From Lonsdalea iberica (GTDB lineage: Bacteria; Pseudomonadota; Gammaproteobacteria; Enterobacterales; Enterobacteriaceae): DNA of 64,000 nucleotides. The notes under the pieces were generated by a model that saw only the letters and a list, made by a program, of their open reading frames with translations, had not been told where the DNA came from and did no database searches. Position numbers and translations under genes: made by a program. Every line of letters begins with the position of its first letter. Position 1 is the first letter of the stretch. This document shows positions 8,266-17,660 of the stretch, one piece after another. Where the stretch lies: the NCBI RefSeq assembly GCF_002111585.1, contig NZ_LUTP01000005.1, positions 1 through 64,000 of the forward strand, in the 5' to 3' direction.

Positions 8266-9378
8266 TTATTTTCCGCCGCTTTTCACGCGCGTCCAGGCGC
8301 GGGTACGGGCGCGGTCGAGTTTGGGTGACTTGTCCATGGTGATAAAGAGTTTGGCGCGGATAGCATCCGATGGATAAATGCCCGGATTATTACGGACCTC
8401 TTCGCTTAACAGCGGCAACGACGCTTTATTGGCGTTGGCATAGAACACGTGATCGCTGATTTTGGCCATGACGTCCGGACGCATGAGGTAGTTAAGGAAT
8501 TGATAGGCTTCGTCGACATTTTTGGCATCGGTCGGGATGGCGAAAGTATCGAACGTCACTTGAGCGCCTTCCTTCGGAATACTGTAGCGGATATTGACGC
8601 CGTTCTTGGCTTCCTCGGCCCGTTGCGCTGCCTGTAACACATCGCCAGACCAGCCGATAGCGACGCAGATATCGCCGTTAGCCAGATCGTTAATGTACTG
8701 CGACGAGTGGAAATAGCGGATAAAGGGACGTAGTTGCAGCAAGAGATCGGCTGCCGTTTGGCTGTAGTCCTTCACGTTTTCACTGTTAGGATTTTTGCCC
8801 TGATAATTAAGTACCGCGGCGAAAACGTCATCCGGCGCATCCAGGAACGAAACCCCGCAGCTTTTCAGTTTTTCCAGATTTTCCGGTTTGAACACCAAAT
8901 CCCAGCTGTCGACCGGCGCGTCTGCGCCCAGCACCGCTTTTACTTTATCGACGTTATAACCGATGCCCGTGGTATTCCACAGGTAGGGAACCGCATATCG
9001 ATTGCCCGGGTCGTGTTGTGCGACCAGTTTCATCAGGTCGGGGTCGAGATTTTTGGCATTTGGCAACTGGCTCCAGTCCAGTGGGCGAAAAACGCCTGCG
9101 GTGCGAAGACGCGCCATAAAACTGTCCGACGGCACCACCAGATCAAACCCGGTGCTGCCGGCCATCAGTTTACCCTCCAGCACTTCGTTGGAGTCGAAAA
9201 CGTCGTAGATGACCTCAATGCCACTTTCTTTCTGGAAATTTTCCAGCGTATCCGGGGCAATATAATCAGACCAGTTGTAAATGTGCAGTATCTTCTCTTG
9301 TGCGGACGCGGAGGCGGAAACAGCCACCAGCAAGCCCGCAACCGCGTGAAAAACCCTTTTGATATTGTGGGTGAACAT
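8266..9378 (-). CDS. PotF/SpuD-like periplasmic polyamine-binding protein
   Basis: A 370-aa extracytoplasmic solute-binding protein of the spermidine/putrescine family. A signal peptide covers about residues 1-26 (AVAGLLVAVSASASA) and the mature N-terminus KILHIYNWSDYI is the characteristic start of PotF/SpuD. The ATG at 9378 has AGGAAG upstream. It should capture putrescine or a related polyamine in the periplasm and deliver it to an ABC importer; no permease or ATPase gene is adjacent, so it must use components encoded elsewhere. It is the last gene of the minus-strand amine cluster (oxidase, AraC regulator, aldehyde dehydrogenase, this gene), with a 270-base gap after the aldehyde dehydrogenase gene, so it may have its own promoter. 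Family assignment is secure; the exact ligand is not. Confidence 0.9.
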   Translation of the reverse strand: MFTHNIKRVFHAVAGLLVAVSASASAQEKILHIYNWSDYIAPDTLENFQKESGIEVIYDVFDSNEVLEGKLMAGSTGFDLVVPSDSFMARLRTAGVFRPLDWSQLPNAKNLDPDLMKLVAQHDPGNRYAVPYLWNTTGIGYNVDKVKAVLGADAPVDSWDLVFKPENLEKLKSCGVSFLDAPDDVFAAVLNYQGKNPNSENVKDYSQTAADLLLQLRPFIRYFHSSQYINDLANGDICVAIGWSGDVLQAAQRAEEAKNGVNIRYSIPKEGAQVTFDTFAIPTDAKNVDEAYQFLNYLMRPDVMAKISDHVFYANANKASLPLLSEEVRNNPGIYPSDAIRAKLFITMDKSPKLDRARTRAWTRVKSGGK

Positions 9379-9648
9379 CCGTTGCTTCCTCCTATCGCGA
9401 GTGAATGAGCCATTAAAGATCGGGAACGAGAATGTTTAACGTTGTACGAAGACGGTTTTCAGGAAGTGGACTATCACACGCCCTATAGCAAACAGGGCGC
9501 TTTAGCGAAAAATAAAATATAAGACATTGTTTTAATTGATATTTATAAAACAAATTGCCGGTGATGAAAAATAGGAAAAACAGATGTCAGAGGTAGAATG
9601 AAGTCGGCTAATGCCGCCCGAATGACACGATGCCTTGAGCTCGGGCAA

Positions 9649-11130
9649 TCACCCCTGATCCTTGAGATACCACCCCCACGCCTCTTCGCTGACATATTCC
9701 GTAATCTGTTTCGTTTCCAGATAGTTGTCGAACCCCCAACGGCCCAGTTCGCGGCCTATGCCGCTTTGCTTGTAACCGCCCCAGGGGGCTTGCGTGAATG
9801 TGGGCTGCGAGCAGTTCACCCAAACAATGCCCGCGCGTAACGCCCGACTGACGCGTCGGCAGCGTTCTGCCTCTGTAGACATTACCGCCGCGGCAAGTCC
9901 GAAACGGCTGTCGTTTGCTTGTTTCACCGCGTCTTCTTCAGCGCGAAAGCGCCGAACGGCCAGGACGGGGCCAAAAACTTCTTCCGTCCACAGCGCGCTT
10001 TCCAGCGGAGTGTCTACAAAAATGGCCGGTTCGATAAACCAGCCCTGCGTGAGATGATCGGGGCGTTCACCACCGCAGACCAGACGCGCGCCTTCCCGTT
10101 TGCCGCGTTCAATCGCCTGAAGCACTTTCTGGTATTGTTCGCCGCTGACCAGCGGACCGAGCTGTACGCCTTCCTGCAGACCGTCACCGATACGAATGTT
10201 TCGGGTGGCCTCAATTAATCGCTCGATCAGACGTTCATAGAGGCCATCTTGCACCAACAGGCGCGATGTCGCGGAACAGACTTGTCCCTGATTCCAGAAA
10301 ATGCCAAACAAAATCCACTCGACGGCGGCGTCGATATTGGCATCATCGAAGACGATAAATGCCGATTTCCCGCCCAATTCGAGACTGACGTTTTTGATAT
10401 CCTGTGCGGCCGCCTGCATGATTGCGCTGCCCGTCGGCACACTGCCGGTGAAGGCCAGTTTGTCCACGCCCGGATGACGGGACAGGGGCGCGCCCGCTTC
10501 ACCGCCCAGACCAGTGACGACGTTGAGGACGCCAGCCGGCAACCCGGCCTCGTCAGCAATGGCGGCGAGTTCCAGCGCACCCAATGGCGTCAGCTCAGAA
10601 GGTTTGAGCACGGCAGTACAGCCTGCGGCCAGCGCCGGAGCGACTTTCCAGGCCGCCATCAGCAGGGGGTAATTCCAGGGGATGATCAGACCGGCGACGC
10701 CCAGCGGCTCGCGCACGACACGGCAGGTAAAACGGGGGTCTGGCAGAGAAATGCTCTGTTGTTCTTCGTCCAGTTCCTCGGCCAGTGATGCGTAGTACTC
10801 AAAGCACCCGACGGCATCCTCGATATCCCACACGGCTTCCGCCAGTGGTTTGCCGTTGTCTTTGACTTCGAGCTCGGCCAGTGCGCGTTGACGTTGACGC
10901 AAGAGGTCCGCCATCGCGCGGAGGTAAACCGCGCGTTCTTTTCCGCTCATTCGCGGCCAGGGACCGTCATCGAAGGCGCGTCTGGCGGCCGTTACCGCCT
11001 TTTCGATATCGTCGGGCCCGGCTGCGGCGACCGTGCTGATGAGCGCCTCGGTCGACGGATTGACGACCGCCAGACGCTTGTTTTGCGTGGCCGCCTGCCA
11101 TTGTCCATCAATATAAAGCTGATCATGCAT
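9649..11130 (-). CDS. Aminoaldehyde/betaine-aldehyde dehydrogenase, ALDH10 (KauB)-like
   Basis: A 493-aa NAD-dependent aldehyde dehydrogenase. General-base Glu251 lies in ELGGKS and the nucleophile Cys285 in QGQVCSATSR; the PWNYPL and FTGSVPTG cofactor elements are present. The C-terminal sequence ending YVSEEAWGWYL resembles plant-type betaine/aminoaldehyde dehydrogenases (ALDH10) and Pseudomonas KauB. The likely reaction oxidises an omega-aminoaldehyde such as 4-aminobutanal or 3-aminopropanal to the amino acid. The neighbouring FAD amine oxidase would supply the aldehyde and the PotF-like protein the polyamine. The ATG at 11130 has GGGAG upstream. Betaine aldehyde remains an alternative substrate. 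Confidence 0.88.
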   Translation of the reverse strand: MHDQLYIDGQWQAATQNKRLAVVNPSTEALISTVAAAGPDDIEKAVTAARRAFDDGPWPRMSGKERAVYLRAMADLLRQRQRALAELEVKDNGKPLAEAVWDIEDAVGCFEYYASLAEELDEEQQSISLPDPRFTCRVVREPLGVAGLIIPWNYPLLMAAWKVAPALAAGCTAVLKPSELTPLGALELAAIADEAGLPAGVLNVVTGLGGEAGAPLSRHPGVDKLAFTGSVPTGSAIMQAAAQDIKNVSLELGGKSAFIVFDDANIDAAVEWILFGIFWNQGQVCSATSRLLVQDGLYERLIERLIEATRNIRIGDGLQEGVQLGPLVSGEQYQKVLQAIERGKREGARLVCGGERPDHLTQGWFIEPAIFVDTPLESALWTEEVFGPVLAVRRFRAEEDAVKQANDSRFGLAAAVMSTEAERCRRVSRALRAGIVWVNCSQPTFTQAPWGGYKQSGIGRELGRWGFDNYLETKQITEYVSEEAWGWYLKDQG

Positions 11131-11275
11131 GGTGTTTTTCTCCCGGGTGACGATGAAATTCCGTTAAGCGGTTACAGCGACCGCTTGCCAAAAGAGGGCG
11201 GTCTCGCTGGTCGGCCGTGCGCGTTGTAAGTGGATGACGCCAGCACACGTGTGAAGGTCCGTCGCAGGGATCGGG

Positions 11276-12121
11276 TCAATCCGCTTTTTCGACGATTCTC
11301 TGCTGCAAGTAAGATTTGGGCGAAAGTCCGGTCTCCTCTCTAAAGCAGCGGTAAAAGGTCGAAAGGGAGTGAAAGCCTGCCGCTTTGGCATCATCGTCAA
11401 TGCGTTTGGACGAATATCTGCCGTCATTCCACTGCGTTAACACATGGCGAAGCCGGAGCCGGTTGAGATATTGATAAAAACTACAGCCCATGACGTGATT
11501 GAGAAGAAACGAAATCTGATTGCGGGTGTAGCCCGTGGCGGTCGCGACCTGAACCAGATTCAGATCCGCATTTAAATGGGGGCGCTGTTGGGTGAAATAC
11601 TGCTGAATGTCGTCAGCCATGATACTTAGCTGGCGGGCCGAGAGCCCCAGTCGTTGGGAAGCGGCACGGTGGTCCAGCTCGCTCGGGGAGCCTTTCCCCT
11701 GCGGTTGAGAGAGTAGGGACGCGTATTCATTGACGCGGGTAATCACGCCATCGCAGACCGTCACCACCTCGCAACAGCAGATAATGACCCGGCTGTCGCT
11801 GCCGCTGAGCGGGGTTTGATATTGCAGGGTTGCCGTATCGCCATCGACGCGCAGGCGATCGGTATAGTGAAGCGTGTCTTCCGCCGTCGTTGAAAGACAA
11901 GCACTCAGATAATCGCGTAGCGCTTCGGGAGTGATGCGGCATCCCTGAAAAAAGTCGTTGTACTCGACCGTCGGAGAGTACAAGGCGAGAAGCCCATCCA
12001 GGTCGCGCTGCCACCAGGCTTCGTAATAACGCATCATGACTTGCTGCGTGTGATGATTCGCCGTTTCGGGTGAATAGAGGGCTGTCGTTAATCGTTCAGG
12101 GGTGCGTAAGTCATCATCCAT
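11276..12121 (-). CDS. AraC-family regulator with an N-terminal NTF2/SnoaL-like domain
   Basis: A 281-aa protein. Residues about 22-140 look like an NTF2/SnoaL-type alpha+beta barrel (MRYYEAWWQRDLDGLLALYS, then YNDFFQG), a fold that usually binds small hydrophobic ligands; residues about 178-275 form the double helix-turn-helix AraC DNA-binding domain (VATATGYTRNQISFLLNHV and the LSTFYRCFREETGLSP signature). The sensor is not the cupin common in AraC proteins. It lies between the amine oxidase and aldehyde dehydrogenase genes on the same strand and most probably senses a substrate or aldehyde of that pathway and activates the cluster. The ribosome-binding site is weak (GGGATAG). Confidence 0.8.
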   Translation of the reverse strand: MDDDLRTPERLTTALYSPETANHHTQQVMMRYYEAWWQRDLDGLLALYSPTVEYNDFFQGCRITPEALRDYLSACLSTTAEDTLHYTDRLRVDGDTATLQYQTPLSGSDSRVIICCCEVVTVCDGVITRVNEYASLLSQPQGKGSPSELDHRAASQRLGLSARQLSIMADDIQQYFTQQRPHLNADLNLVQVATATGYTRNQISFLLNHVMGCSFYQYLNRLRLRHVLTQWNDGRYSSKRIDDDAKAAGFHSLSTFYRCFREETGLSPKSYLQQRIVEKAD

Positions 12122-12208
12122 AATCTATCCCATTGCAGATTCTTTCACAGAGAACCTAACCGATATCAGAAAAAAACGCCGCCGTTTTTTGACATCTGTC
12201 AGGTACCG

Positions 12209-13606
12209 TCAGGAGTCGAAGCCGATACCCAGAGCATCGAAGGTTTTCAGCAGCATATTGCGATGCCCATCCCGGTCTTCCCGGGCCAAAGATCGGATCG
12301 CGGCCTGTACGCCGGCAAAACGCAGCGGTTCAGGGGGAAAGTGGATCGGCGCGCGGGACAGCATACGTAACTCAGTGCGGGGTGTTTTTTCGCCAGCGAG
12401 CTGGTCCAGCATATTCAGCGCGGCAAAACGACAAGCGGAGACGCCGAGTCCGGTATAACCCAACGCGTAGGCGATCTTGCCGTCGGCTTCACAGCCGGTA
12501 AACATCGTCGTGCGAGCGGATGTGTCGATGATCCCCCCCCAGGCGTGGCTGAAGCCGATGTCCTGAATGGCCGGGAAAACGTCGCGGAACTGTTCGGCCA
12601 GACGGTTGAACGTTTCGGGACGTTGTGTCAGCGATTCGTCCCGGCGGCTGCCGTAATGGTAGACCGCATCATATCCGCCCCACAGGATGCGGTTGTCTGC
12701 CGTTTTGCGGAAATAGTGAAACTTATTGCCGCTGTCGGAGATGCCGTAACGTCCCGTCCAGCCGATATCGGCTAATTGTGCGTCGCTCAATGGATGTGTA
12801 ACCAGTACGTAGTCGTAGACAGGGATGACCGTCGACGCCAGATGACGCAGCAGCGGCACGGCAATGTTCGTCGCGAGGACAACCTGTTTGGCCAGCACTT
12901 CTCCTGAAGCCGTCCGCAACCGGACGTCGCCGCCGTGTTGCGTCAACGCTTTCACCTCACTGTTTTCATACAGTTCGATGCCCTGCGACAGACAAACCCG
13001 ATGTAATTCGCTCACCATTTTGGCGGGGTTCACCATGGCGTAGTTCGATTCGAACAGGCCCGCGCTATAGCGGGGAGAGTTCAGCTTCTCGGCCAGGCTG
13101 TCGCCTTCCAGCCATTCGCTTTCCAGGCCGAAGCGTTGGTAATCCTGCTGCATGGAACGCAGCCCTTCAATTTGCCAGGGCTGGCTCGCCAGATTCAACT
13201 GACCGGTGAGCTCGAACTCGATCTCCATGCCAAATTCATGAAGGTCCGCTTCCAAATCTTTCAGATTGGTCTTGCCTAATTCGATGATTTTTCTGGCTTC
13301 TTTAGGCCAGCGATTCAGTGCGATGGAGACCCCATGGGAGATGCTGGGAGAGCAGAAGCCGCCGTTGCGGCTGCTTGCCTCGGAGCCGCAGCGCCTGGCT
13401 TCAATAATGACGATCCTTTTTTCAGGCCACCTGCGGCGGGCCAATAACGCCGTCCACAGACCGGTATAGCCGCCGCCGACGATGGCAAGATCGCAGCTGA
13501 TGCTGTCTTGCAGCGAAGGGGCGGGCGCCCCGGCGGTAATGGTATCCAGCCAGAACGGATAAGGTTTTACGTTAACAAATGCTTCTGGATTTGAATAAGT
13601 GGTCAT
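12209..13606 (-). CDS. FAD-dependent amine oxidoreductase, PuuB-like
   Basis: A 465-aa DAO-type flavoprotein. The dinucleotide-binding loop AIVGGGYTGLWTAL lies at about residues 41-54, followed by the E-x-R element (VIIEARRCGSEASSRNGGF) common to gamma-glutamylputrescine oxidase and its relatives; a second FAD-contact region near the C-terminus reads ALGYTGLGVS. It should oxidise an amine or gamma-glutamylated amine to an aldehyde, releasing peroxide and ammonia. The start at 13606 (ATG with AGGAG) is preferred to the upstream in-frame start at 13666. It is the first gene of the minus-strand amine cluster. Without a PuuA-type glutamylating enzyme nearby, a free polyamine or another amine is an equally possible substrate. 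Confidence 0.82.
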   Translation of the reverse strand: MTTYSNPEAFVNVKPYPFWLDTITAGAPAPSLQDSISCDLAIVGGGYTGLWTALLARRRWPEKRIVIIEARRCGSEASSRNGGFCSPSISHGVSIALNRWPKEARKIIELGKTNLKDLEADLHEFGMEIEFELTGQLNLASQPWQIEGLRSMQQDYQRFGLESEWLEGDSLAEKLNSPRYSAGLFESNYAMVNPAKMVSELHRVCLSQGIELYENSEVKALTQHGGDVRLRTASGEVLAKQVVLATNIAVPLLRHLASTVIPVYDYVLVTHPLSDAQLADIGWTGRYGISDSGNKFHYFRKTADNRILWGGYDAVYHYGSRRDESLTQRPETFNRLAEQFRDVFPAIQDIGFSHAWGGIIDTSARTTMFTGCEADGKIAYALGYTGLGVSACRFAALNMLDQLAGEKTPRTELRMLSRAPIHFPPEPLRFAGVQAAIRSLAREDRDGHRNMLLKTFDALGIGFDS

Positions 13607-13942
13607 GGGCGGCTCCTGAAACACAACGAATCTTGGTCTCTTTGCGCTGAGTCTAAACACGGCCAAAAATGAAACATAGACCGCGGCTTTCCGTGCGGGT
13701 CCGCGAGAAAAAATAGCCTGATAGGCGATCGGGTGAATGTTGAGAAAGGGAGGTGAAAATAGCGATTAAAAACAGAGAATTAATTTGGGTATGCCCAGCA
13801 AAGGTGTTGTGGCGCTCATAGGACCGTAATCCGGAACCTGTTGAAGGTCGGTCGTTTTTCGATAGGACGTATCAAGTCTTGAGAAGAGTTCGGAGAGTCA
13901 CAAAAACAAAGGTTGAAACGTATCGGGAAGGAGAAGCAGGAA
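13607..13942. other. Intergenic region between the amine cluster and the Val tRNA
   Basis: About 340 bases. It should hold the promoter of the PuuB-like gene on the minus strand and the 3' trailer of the tRNA. No second tRNA, protein gene or clear terminator was found. This marks the junction between accessory DNA (left) and conserved core order (right). Confidence 0.45.
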
Positions 13943-14019
13943 TGGTGCGTTCTAATGGACTCGAACCATCGACCCCCACCATGTCAAGGTGGTGCTCTAA
14001 CCAACTGAGCTAAGAACGC
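13943..14019 (-). tRNA. valV: tRNA-Val (anticodon GAC)
   Basis: A 77-base cloverleaf on the minus strand with the CCA end encoded (13943-13945). The acceptor stem GCGTTCT pairs with AGAACGC, the anticodon stem CCACC pairs with GGTGG around loop TTGACAT, giving anticodon GAC, and the T-loop is TTCGAGT. It lies beside mdtK exactly as E. coli valV/valW do, but only one copy is seen here. Confidence 0.97.
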
Positions 14020-14058
14020 ATGCCTGAAACACTGCTGTCAGTGCGACAACGGGGACGG

Positions 14059-14087
14059 ATATTAACGACCTGAATGGCGGCTGGCAA
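14059..14087 (-). promoter_or_regulatory. Sigma-70 promoter of the Val tRNA
   Basis: On the minus strand, TTGCCA (14087-14082) and TAATAT (14064-14059) are separated by exactly 17 bases and followed by a GC-rich discriminator (CCGTCCCC), the hallmark of a stringently controlled stable-RNA promoter. The predicted start is about 30 bases before the mature tRNA. Confidence 0.6.
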
Positions 14088-14172
14088 GGGGCAATTATAC
14101 TAAATTGCCGCCTTGCCGGTTCGATTGACGAGCTTATATCCAGTTCGGCGTTTTTTTCATCATTTCAGTGAG

Positions 14173-15546
14173 TTAATGCTCAGAACGCGCCAGCGTGACC
14201 GCGGCTGGTTGGTTTTGCACCCAGCGAATACGCAAGCCCATCATGATGGCGGAGGCGGTCAGGCCAATGATGAATCCGCACCAGAATCCTGCCGGCCCCA
14301 TCGGCGCAACCAATCTATCCGTCAGCGCCAGTAGGTATCCTGAAGGCAGGCCGAGCACCCAATAAGCCGTGAAGGTGATGAAGAAGATAGCGCGGGTATC
14401 TTTGTAGCCACGCAATACGCCGCTGCCAATGACCTGAATGGCATCGGACACCTGATAGATGGCGGCGAGCAGCATGAGATGCGCCGCCATCGCCACGACC
14501 AGTGGATTGTCGTTGTAAAGCAAAGCGATGGGCTCACGCAGTATCACGGTGAAAATCGCTGTGCAGCATGCCAGCGCGACGCCGCAAAAAAGACTGGTGC
14601 GTGCGGCGATGCGGGCATCGGCCACCGAACCTTCCCCAAGTCGGTGTCCTACTCGGATGGTGGCGGCGACGCCCAGCGACATCGGCAGTACAAACATCAG
14701 CGAGCTGAAGCTAAGCGCGATCTGGTGACCGGCAACATCAACAACGCCGAGAGGCAGGACCAGCAAGGCGACGACCGCAAACAGGCTGACTTCAAACAGC
14801 ATCGCAAGCGCGAGAGGCAGTCCGAGGTTGAATAGCCGTTTGATGACGGGCCAGTCGGGACGCAGGGGCGTGGCATGGCTGCTAATGCTTTGTATCCAGC
14901 GCGCTCGGTGCAGATAGCCCGCCAGTAACAACAGCATTATCCAGTACACCGAGGCGGTGGCGACGCCACAGCCAACACCGCCCAATTCGGGCATGCCCAG
15001 CGTTCCGTGAATAAACACGTAGTTGATAGGAATATTGACCAGCAGGCCAATGAAACCGACGATCATCCCCGGTTTGGTTTTGGATAACCCTTCGCACTGG
15101 CTGCGCAGTACCTGGAAAAACAGATAGCCGGGAACGCCCCAAAGCAGCGCGCGCAGATAGCCGACGGCTTTTTCTGCCAGCTCCGGCGAGTCGTTATGCA
15201 TTAGCTGAATCACCTTGTCGCCTTGATAGAGCACAAGCATGGTGACGACCGAGATCATGGCGGCCAGCAGAAAAGCCTGCTGCCGCTGATGCGCAATGCG
15301 TTCACGTCGGCCTGAACCATTGAGCTGGGCCACGACCGGCGTTAACGCCATCAGCAGGCCGTGGCCAAACAGAATGACTGGCAACCAAATCGACGTTCCA
15401 ACTGCGACCGCCGCCATATCGGTAGCGCTGTAGGAACCGGCCATGATGGTGTCAACGACACCCATGGACGTTTGTGAGACCTGGGCAATGATGACGGGGA
15501 TCGCTAGCGCCAACAGCTGACGCGCTTCCGTGAGATACTTTTGCAC
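14173..15546 (-). CDS. mdtK: MATE multidrug efflux protein MdtK (NorM)
   Basis: A 457-aa inner-membrane MATE transporter with about 12 hydrophobic segments, expelling cationic drugs in exchange for Na+ or H+. The N-terminus ([10 protein letters not shown], then [19 protein letters not shown]) and the [13 protein letters not shown] loop match E. coli MdtK closely. I start at the GTG at 15546, preceded by AAGGTG, because this gives exactly the E. coli length; an in-frame extension to 15582 is possible but would add residues before the conserved QKY start. It is divergent from ribC and next to tRNA-Val, as in E. coli. Confidence 0.95.
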   Translation of the reverse strand: MQKYLTEARQLLALAIPVIIAQVSQTSMGVVDTIMAGSYSATDMAAVAVGTSIWLPVILFGHGLLMALTPVVAQLNGSGRRERIAHQRQQAFLLAAMISVVTMLVLYQGDKVIQLMHNDSPELAEKAVGYLRALLWGVPGYLFFQVLRSQCEGLSKTKPGMIVGFIGLLVNIPINYVFIHGTLGMPELGGVGCGVATASVYWIMLLLLAGYLHRARWIQSISSHATPLRPDWPVIKRLFNLGLPLALAMLFEVSLFAVVALLVLPLGVVDVAGHQIALSFSSLMFVLPMSLGVAATIRVGHRLGEGSVADARIAARTSLFCGVALACCTAIFTVILREPIALLYNDNPLVVAMAAHLMLLAAIYQVSDAIQVIGSGVLRGYKDTRAIFFITFTAYWVLGLPSGYLLALTDRLVAPMGPAGFWCGFIIGLTASAIMMGLRIRWVQNQPAAVTLARSEH

Positions 15547-15811
15547 GCTAACACCTTTATGAAGATCGACAGTTCGCCACACTAGATGACGCCATCATCC
15601 TATTTTTTGGGAAAAAGTGGCACATTGTAATGTGTTAAGGCTCTATTACCAATAACTTGTCTATTTACACGCGGTGATTTCAGTAGTTAAATCTTTCAGG
15701 CTAACTACCCACATCACACGATATCGTGCGAACTGACGGTAGCGTTTTTGTTGGTGATTTCAAGCCAGCAACATTCAACAGACGAGTTTGATTTGTAAAG
15801 AGGCAGAATCC

Positions 15812-16459
15812 ATGTTTACTGGTATCGTTCAGGGCACCGCGCCGGTGGTATCTATTGATGAAAAAAACAACTTCCGCACTCATGTTCTGCAACTGCCCCA
15901 AGCGCTGCTGCCGGGGTTGCAGATTGGTGCGTCTATCGCCAATAACGGGTGCTGTTTAACCGTGACGAAAATCGATGGCGACTATGTTAGTTTCGATATC
16001 ATGAAAGAGACGTTGCGTTTAACCAATCTGGCGGATCTGCAGGTCGGTTCTTGGGTCAACGTAGAGCGCGCCGCCAAATTTGGTGATGACGTCGGGGGGC
16101 ATGTGATGTCCGGCCATATTATGTGCACGGCGGAGATCGTGAAGATTCTCACCTCGGAAAACAACCAGCAGATTTGGTTCCGCCCGGCGGACGAAACGCA
16201 GATGAAGTATATCCTGCACAAAGGATTTGTCGGTATCGATGGGATCAGCCTGACGGTGGGTGAAGTGACGAAAAGCCGCTTCTGCGTGCATCTGATCCCC
16301 GAGACGTTGCAGCGTACGACGCTGGGTAAAAAACGACTGGGCGAGCACATCAACATCGAAATCGATCCGCAGACTCAGGCGATTGTCGACACCGTCGAAC
16401 GCGTTCTGGCGAATCAGAACCTTTCCCTGTCCGTGGTTCCTACGCCTTCCCAAGCCTGA
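15812..16459 (+). CDS. ribC: Riboflavin synthase alpha subunit
   Basis: A 215-aa riboflavin synthase (called ribC in E. coli, ribE in other nomenclatures) that dismutates two 6,7-dimethyl-8-ribityllumazine molecules to riboflavin and the pyrimidine dione. The signature start [10 protein letters not shown] and two tandem lumazine-binding barrels (residues about 1-95 and 97-195; NNGCCLTV in the first, GIDGISLTV in the second) are visible. The ATG at 15812 follows AGAGG; the earlier start at 15788 would add non-conserved residues. It is convergent with cfa and divergent from mdtK, as in E. coli. Confidence 0.96.
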   Translation: MFTGIVQGTAPVVSIDEKNNFRTHVLQLPQALLPGLQIGASIANNGCCLTVTKIDGDYVSFDIMKETLRLTNLADLQVGSWVNVERAAKFGDDVGGHVMSGHIMCTAEIVKILTSENNQQIWFRPADETQMKYILHKGFVGIDGISLTVGEVTKSRFCVHLIPETLQRTTLGKKRLGEHINIEIDPQTQAIVDTVERVLANQNLSLSVVPTPSQA

Positions 16460-16469
16460 TCGCGGTTGC

Positions 16470-16502
16470 AGGTTGGCGAAACCCGATGGATTCCGCCAAC
16501 CT
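16470..16502. terminator. Hairpin between convergent ribC and cfa
   Basis: AGGTTGGCG (16470-16478) pairs with CGCCAACCT (16494-16502) around a 15-base loop, in the 49-base gap between the two stop codons. T-tracts are poor on both sides, so termination is plausible but not certain. Confidence 0.4.
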
Positions 16503-16508
16503 TGACTG

Positions 16509-17660
16509 TCAACGTGGCGCGCGAATTCCGCCTTCCACGCCATTGGTGCTGAACAACACCTGCCATAACTGGATATTCCGCGCCCGGAAGGCGCCCGCGC
16601 AGGCGTTCAGGTAATAGCTGAACATCCGCTGGAAACGTCCGGAATAGGCGCTGGCCAACTCCGGCCAGTGCTTCTGAAATCGCTCATGCCAGGCCATTAG
16701 CGTGCGGTCATAGTCGGCCCCGAAATTGTGCCAATCTTCCATAATCATGTGACGCTCGCTGGCGTGCGCAATGTGTTGCACGGACGGCAGACAGCCGTTG
16801 GGGAAAATATAGCGGTCAATCCACGGGTCAACGGACAGGTCGGTTTTATTCGCGCCGATGGTGTGCAATAGAAACAACCCCTTGGGCTTCAGATTTTTGC
16901 GAACGACGCGGAAGTAGGTGTCGTAATTTTTTGGCCCGACGTGTTCGAACATGCCGACGGAGACAATGCGGTCAAACTGGCGGTCTAAATCGCGATAATC
17001 TTCCAGCAGGATGGTGACGTCCAGATCCCGACATCGCTCCTGCGCCAGTCTTCGCTGTTCCCGCGAGATTGTCACCCCGGTGACGGAGACCCCATAGTGC
17101 CTTGCCGCGTATTCAGATAATCCCCCCCAGCCACAGCCAATATCGAGTAGGGTCATACCGCGTTTCAACTGCAGTTTTTCGCAGATCATGCGCAGTTTGT
17201 TTTCTTGGGCCTGCTCCAGCGTTTCGGCTTCTTTCCAGTAGCCGCATGAGTACTGCATGTAAGGGTCAAGCATGAGTGAGAAAAGGTCATTGCCGAGATC
17301 GTAATGCTCTTTTCCGACGATCCAGGCTCGTTTTTTGGACTGTAGGTTGGTGAGGCGGGCGATGAGAACGCGGGCGATATCACTAACATGCTTGGGGAGC
17401 TTGTTATCAAGTCCCGCTCGGAGTACGCGGTGGAAGAAGATATCGAGTCTTTCACATTCCCACCAACCGTCCATGTAACTCTCTCCCAGACCGAGAGAAC
17501 CTTCCCGCAACACGCGTTTATAGAGATCAGGATTCTTGACCTGAATATCGAACGGACGCCCGCCATTGATAGCGATATCCGCCGAGGACAACATTTCTTT
17601 CACAATTTGGAACCAGGACGTGTTATGGATGTCCAGTTCCTCCATACAAGATGAACTCAT
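16509..17660 (-). CDS. cfa: Cyclopropane-fatty-acyl-phospholipid synthase
   Basis: A 383-aa SAM-dependent methyltransferase that adds a methylene bridge to unsaturated acyl chains of membrane phospholipids, mainly on entry to stationary phase and under acid stress. The SAM-binding motif LDIGCGWGG is at about residues 171-179 and the conserved blocks SLGLGESYMDGWWEC, KEHYDLGND and FEHVGPKNY are intact. Length matches E. coli (382 aa). The start MSSSC is identical to the E. coli one. The ydhBC genes that separate cfa from purR in E. coli are absent; purR lies upstream on the same strand after 347 bases. Confidence 0.97.
   Translation of the reverse strand: MSSSCMEELDIHNTSWFQIVKEMLSSADIAINGGRPFDIQVKNPDLYKRVLREGSLGLGESYMDGWWECERLDIFFHRVLRAGLDNKLPKHVSDIARVLIARLTNLQSKKRAWIVGKEHYDLGNDLFSLMLDPYMQYSCGYWKEAETLEQAQENKLRMICEKLQLKRGMTLLDIGCGWGGLSEYAARHYGVSVTGVTISREQRRLAQERCRDLDVTILLEDYRDLDRQFDRIVSVGMFEHVGPKNYDTYFRVVRKNLKPKGLFLLHTIGANKTDLSVDPWIDRYIFPNGCLPSVQHIAHASERHMIMEDWHNFGADYDRTLMAWHERFQKHWPELASAYSGRFQRMFSYYLNACAGAFRARNIQLWQVLFSTNGVEGGIRAPR

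Noticed and set aside
13860-13942. Second tandem tRNA-Val, as in E. coli valV-valW
   Set aside because: No second cloverleaf or CCA-ending acceptor stem is present downstream of the first.
15547-15811. FMN riboswitch before ribC
   Set aside because: The conserved FMN-element sequences are not seen; in enterics the element is at ribB, not at this gene.
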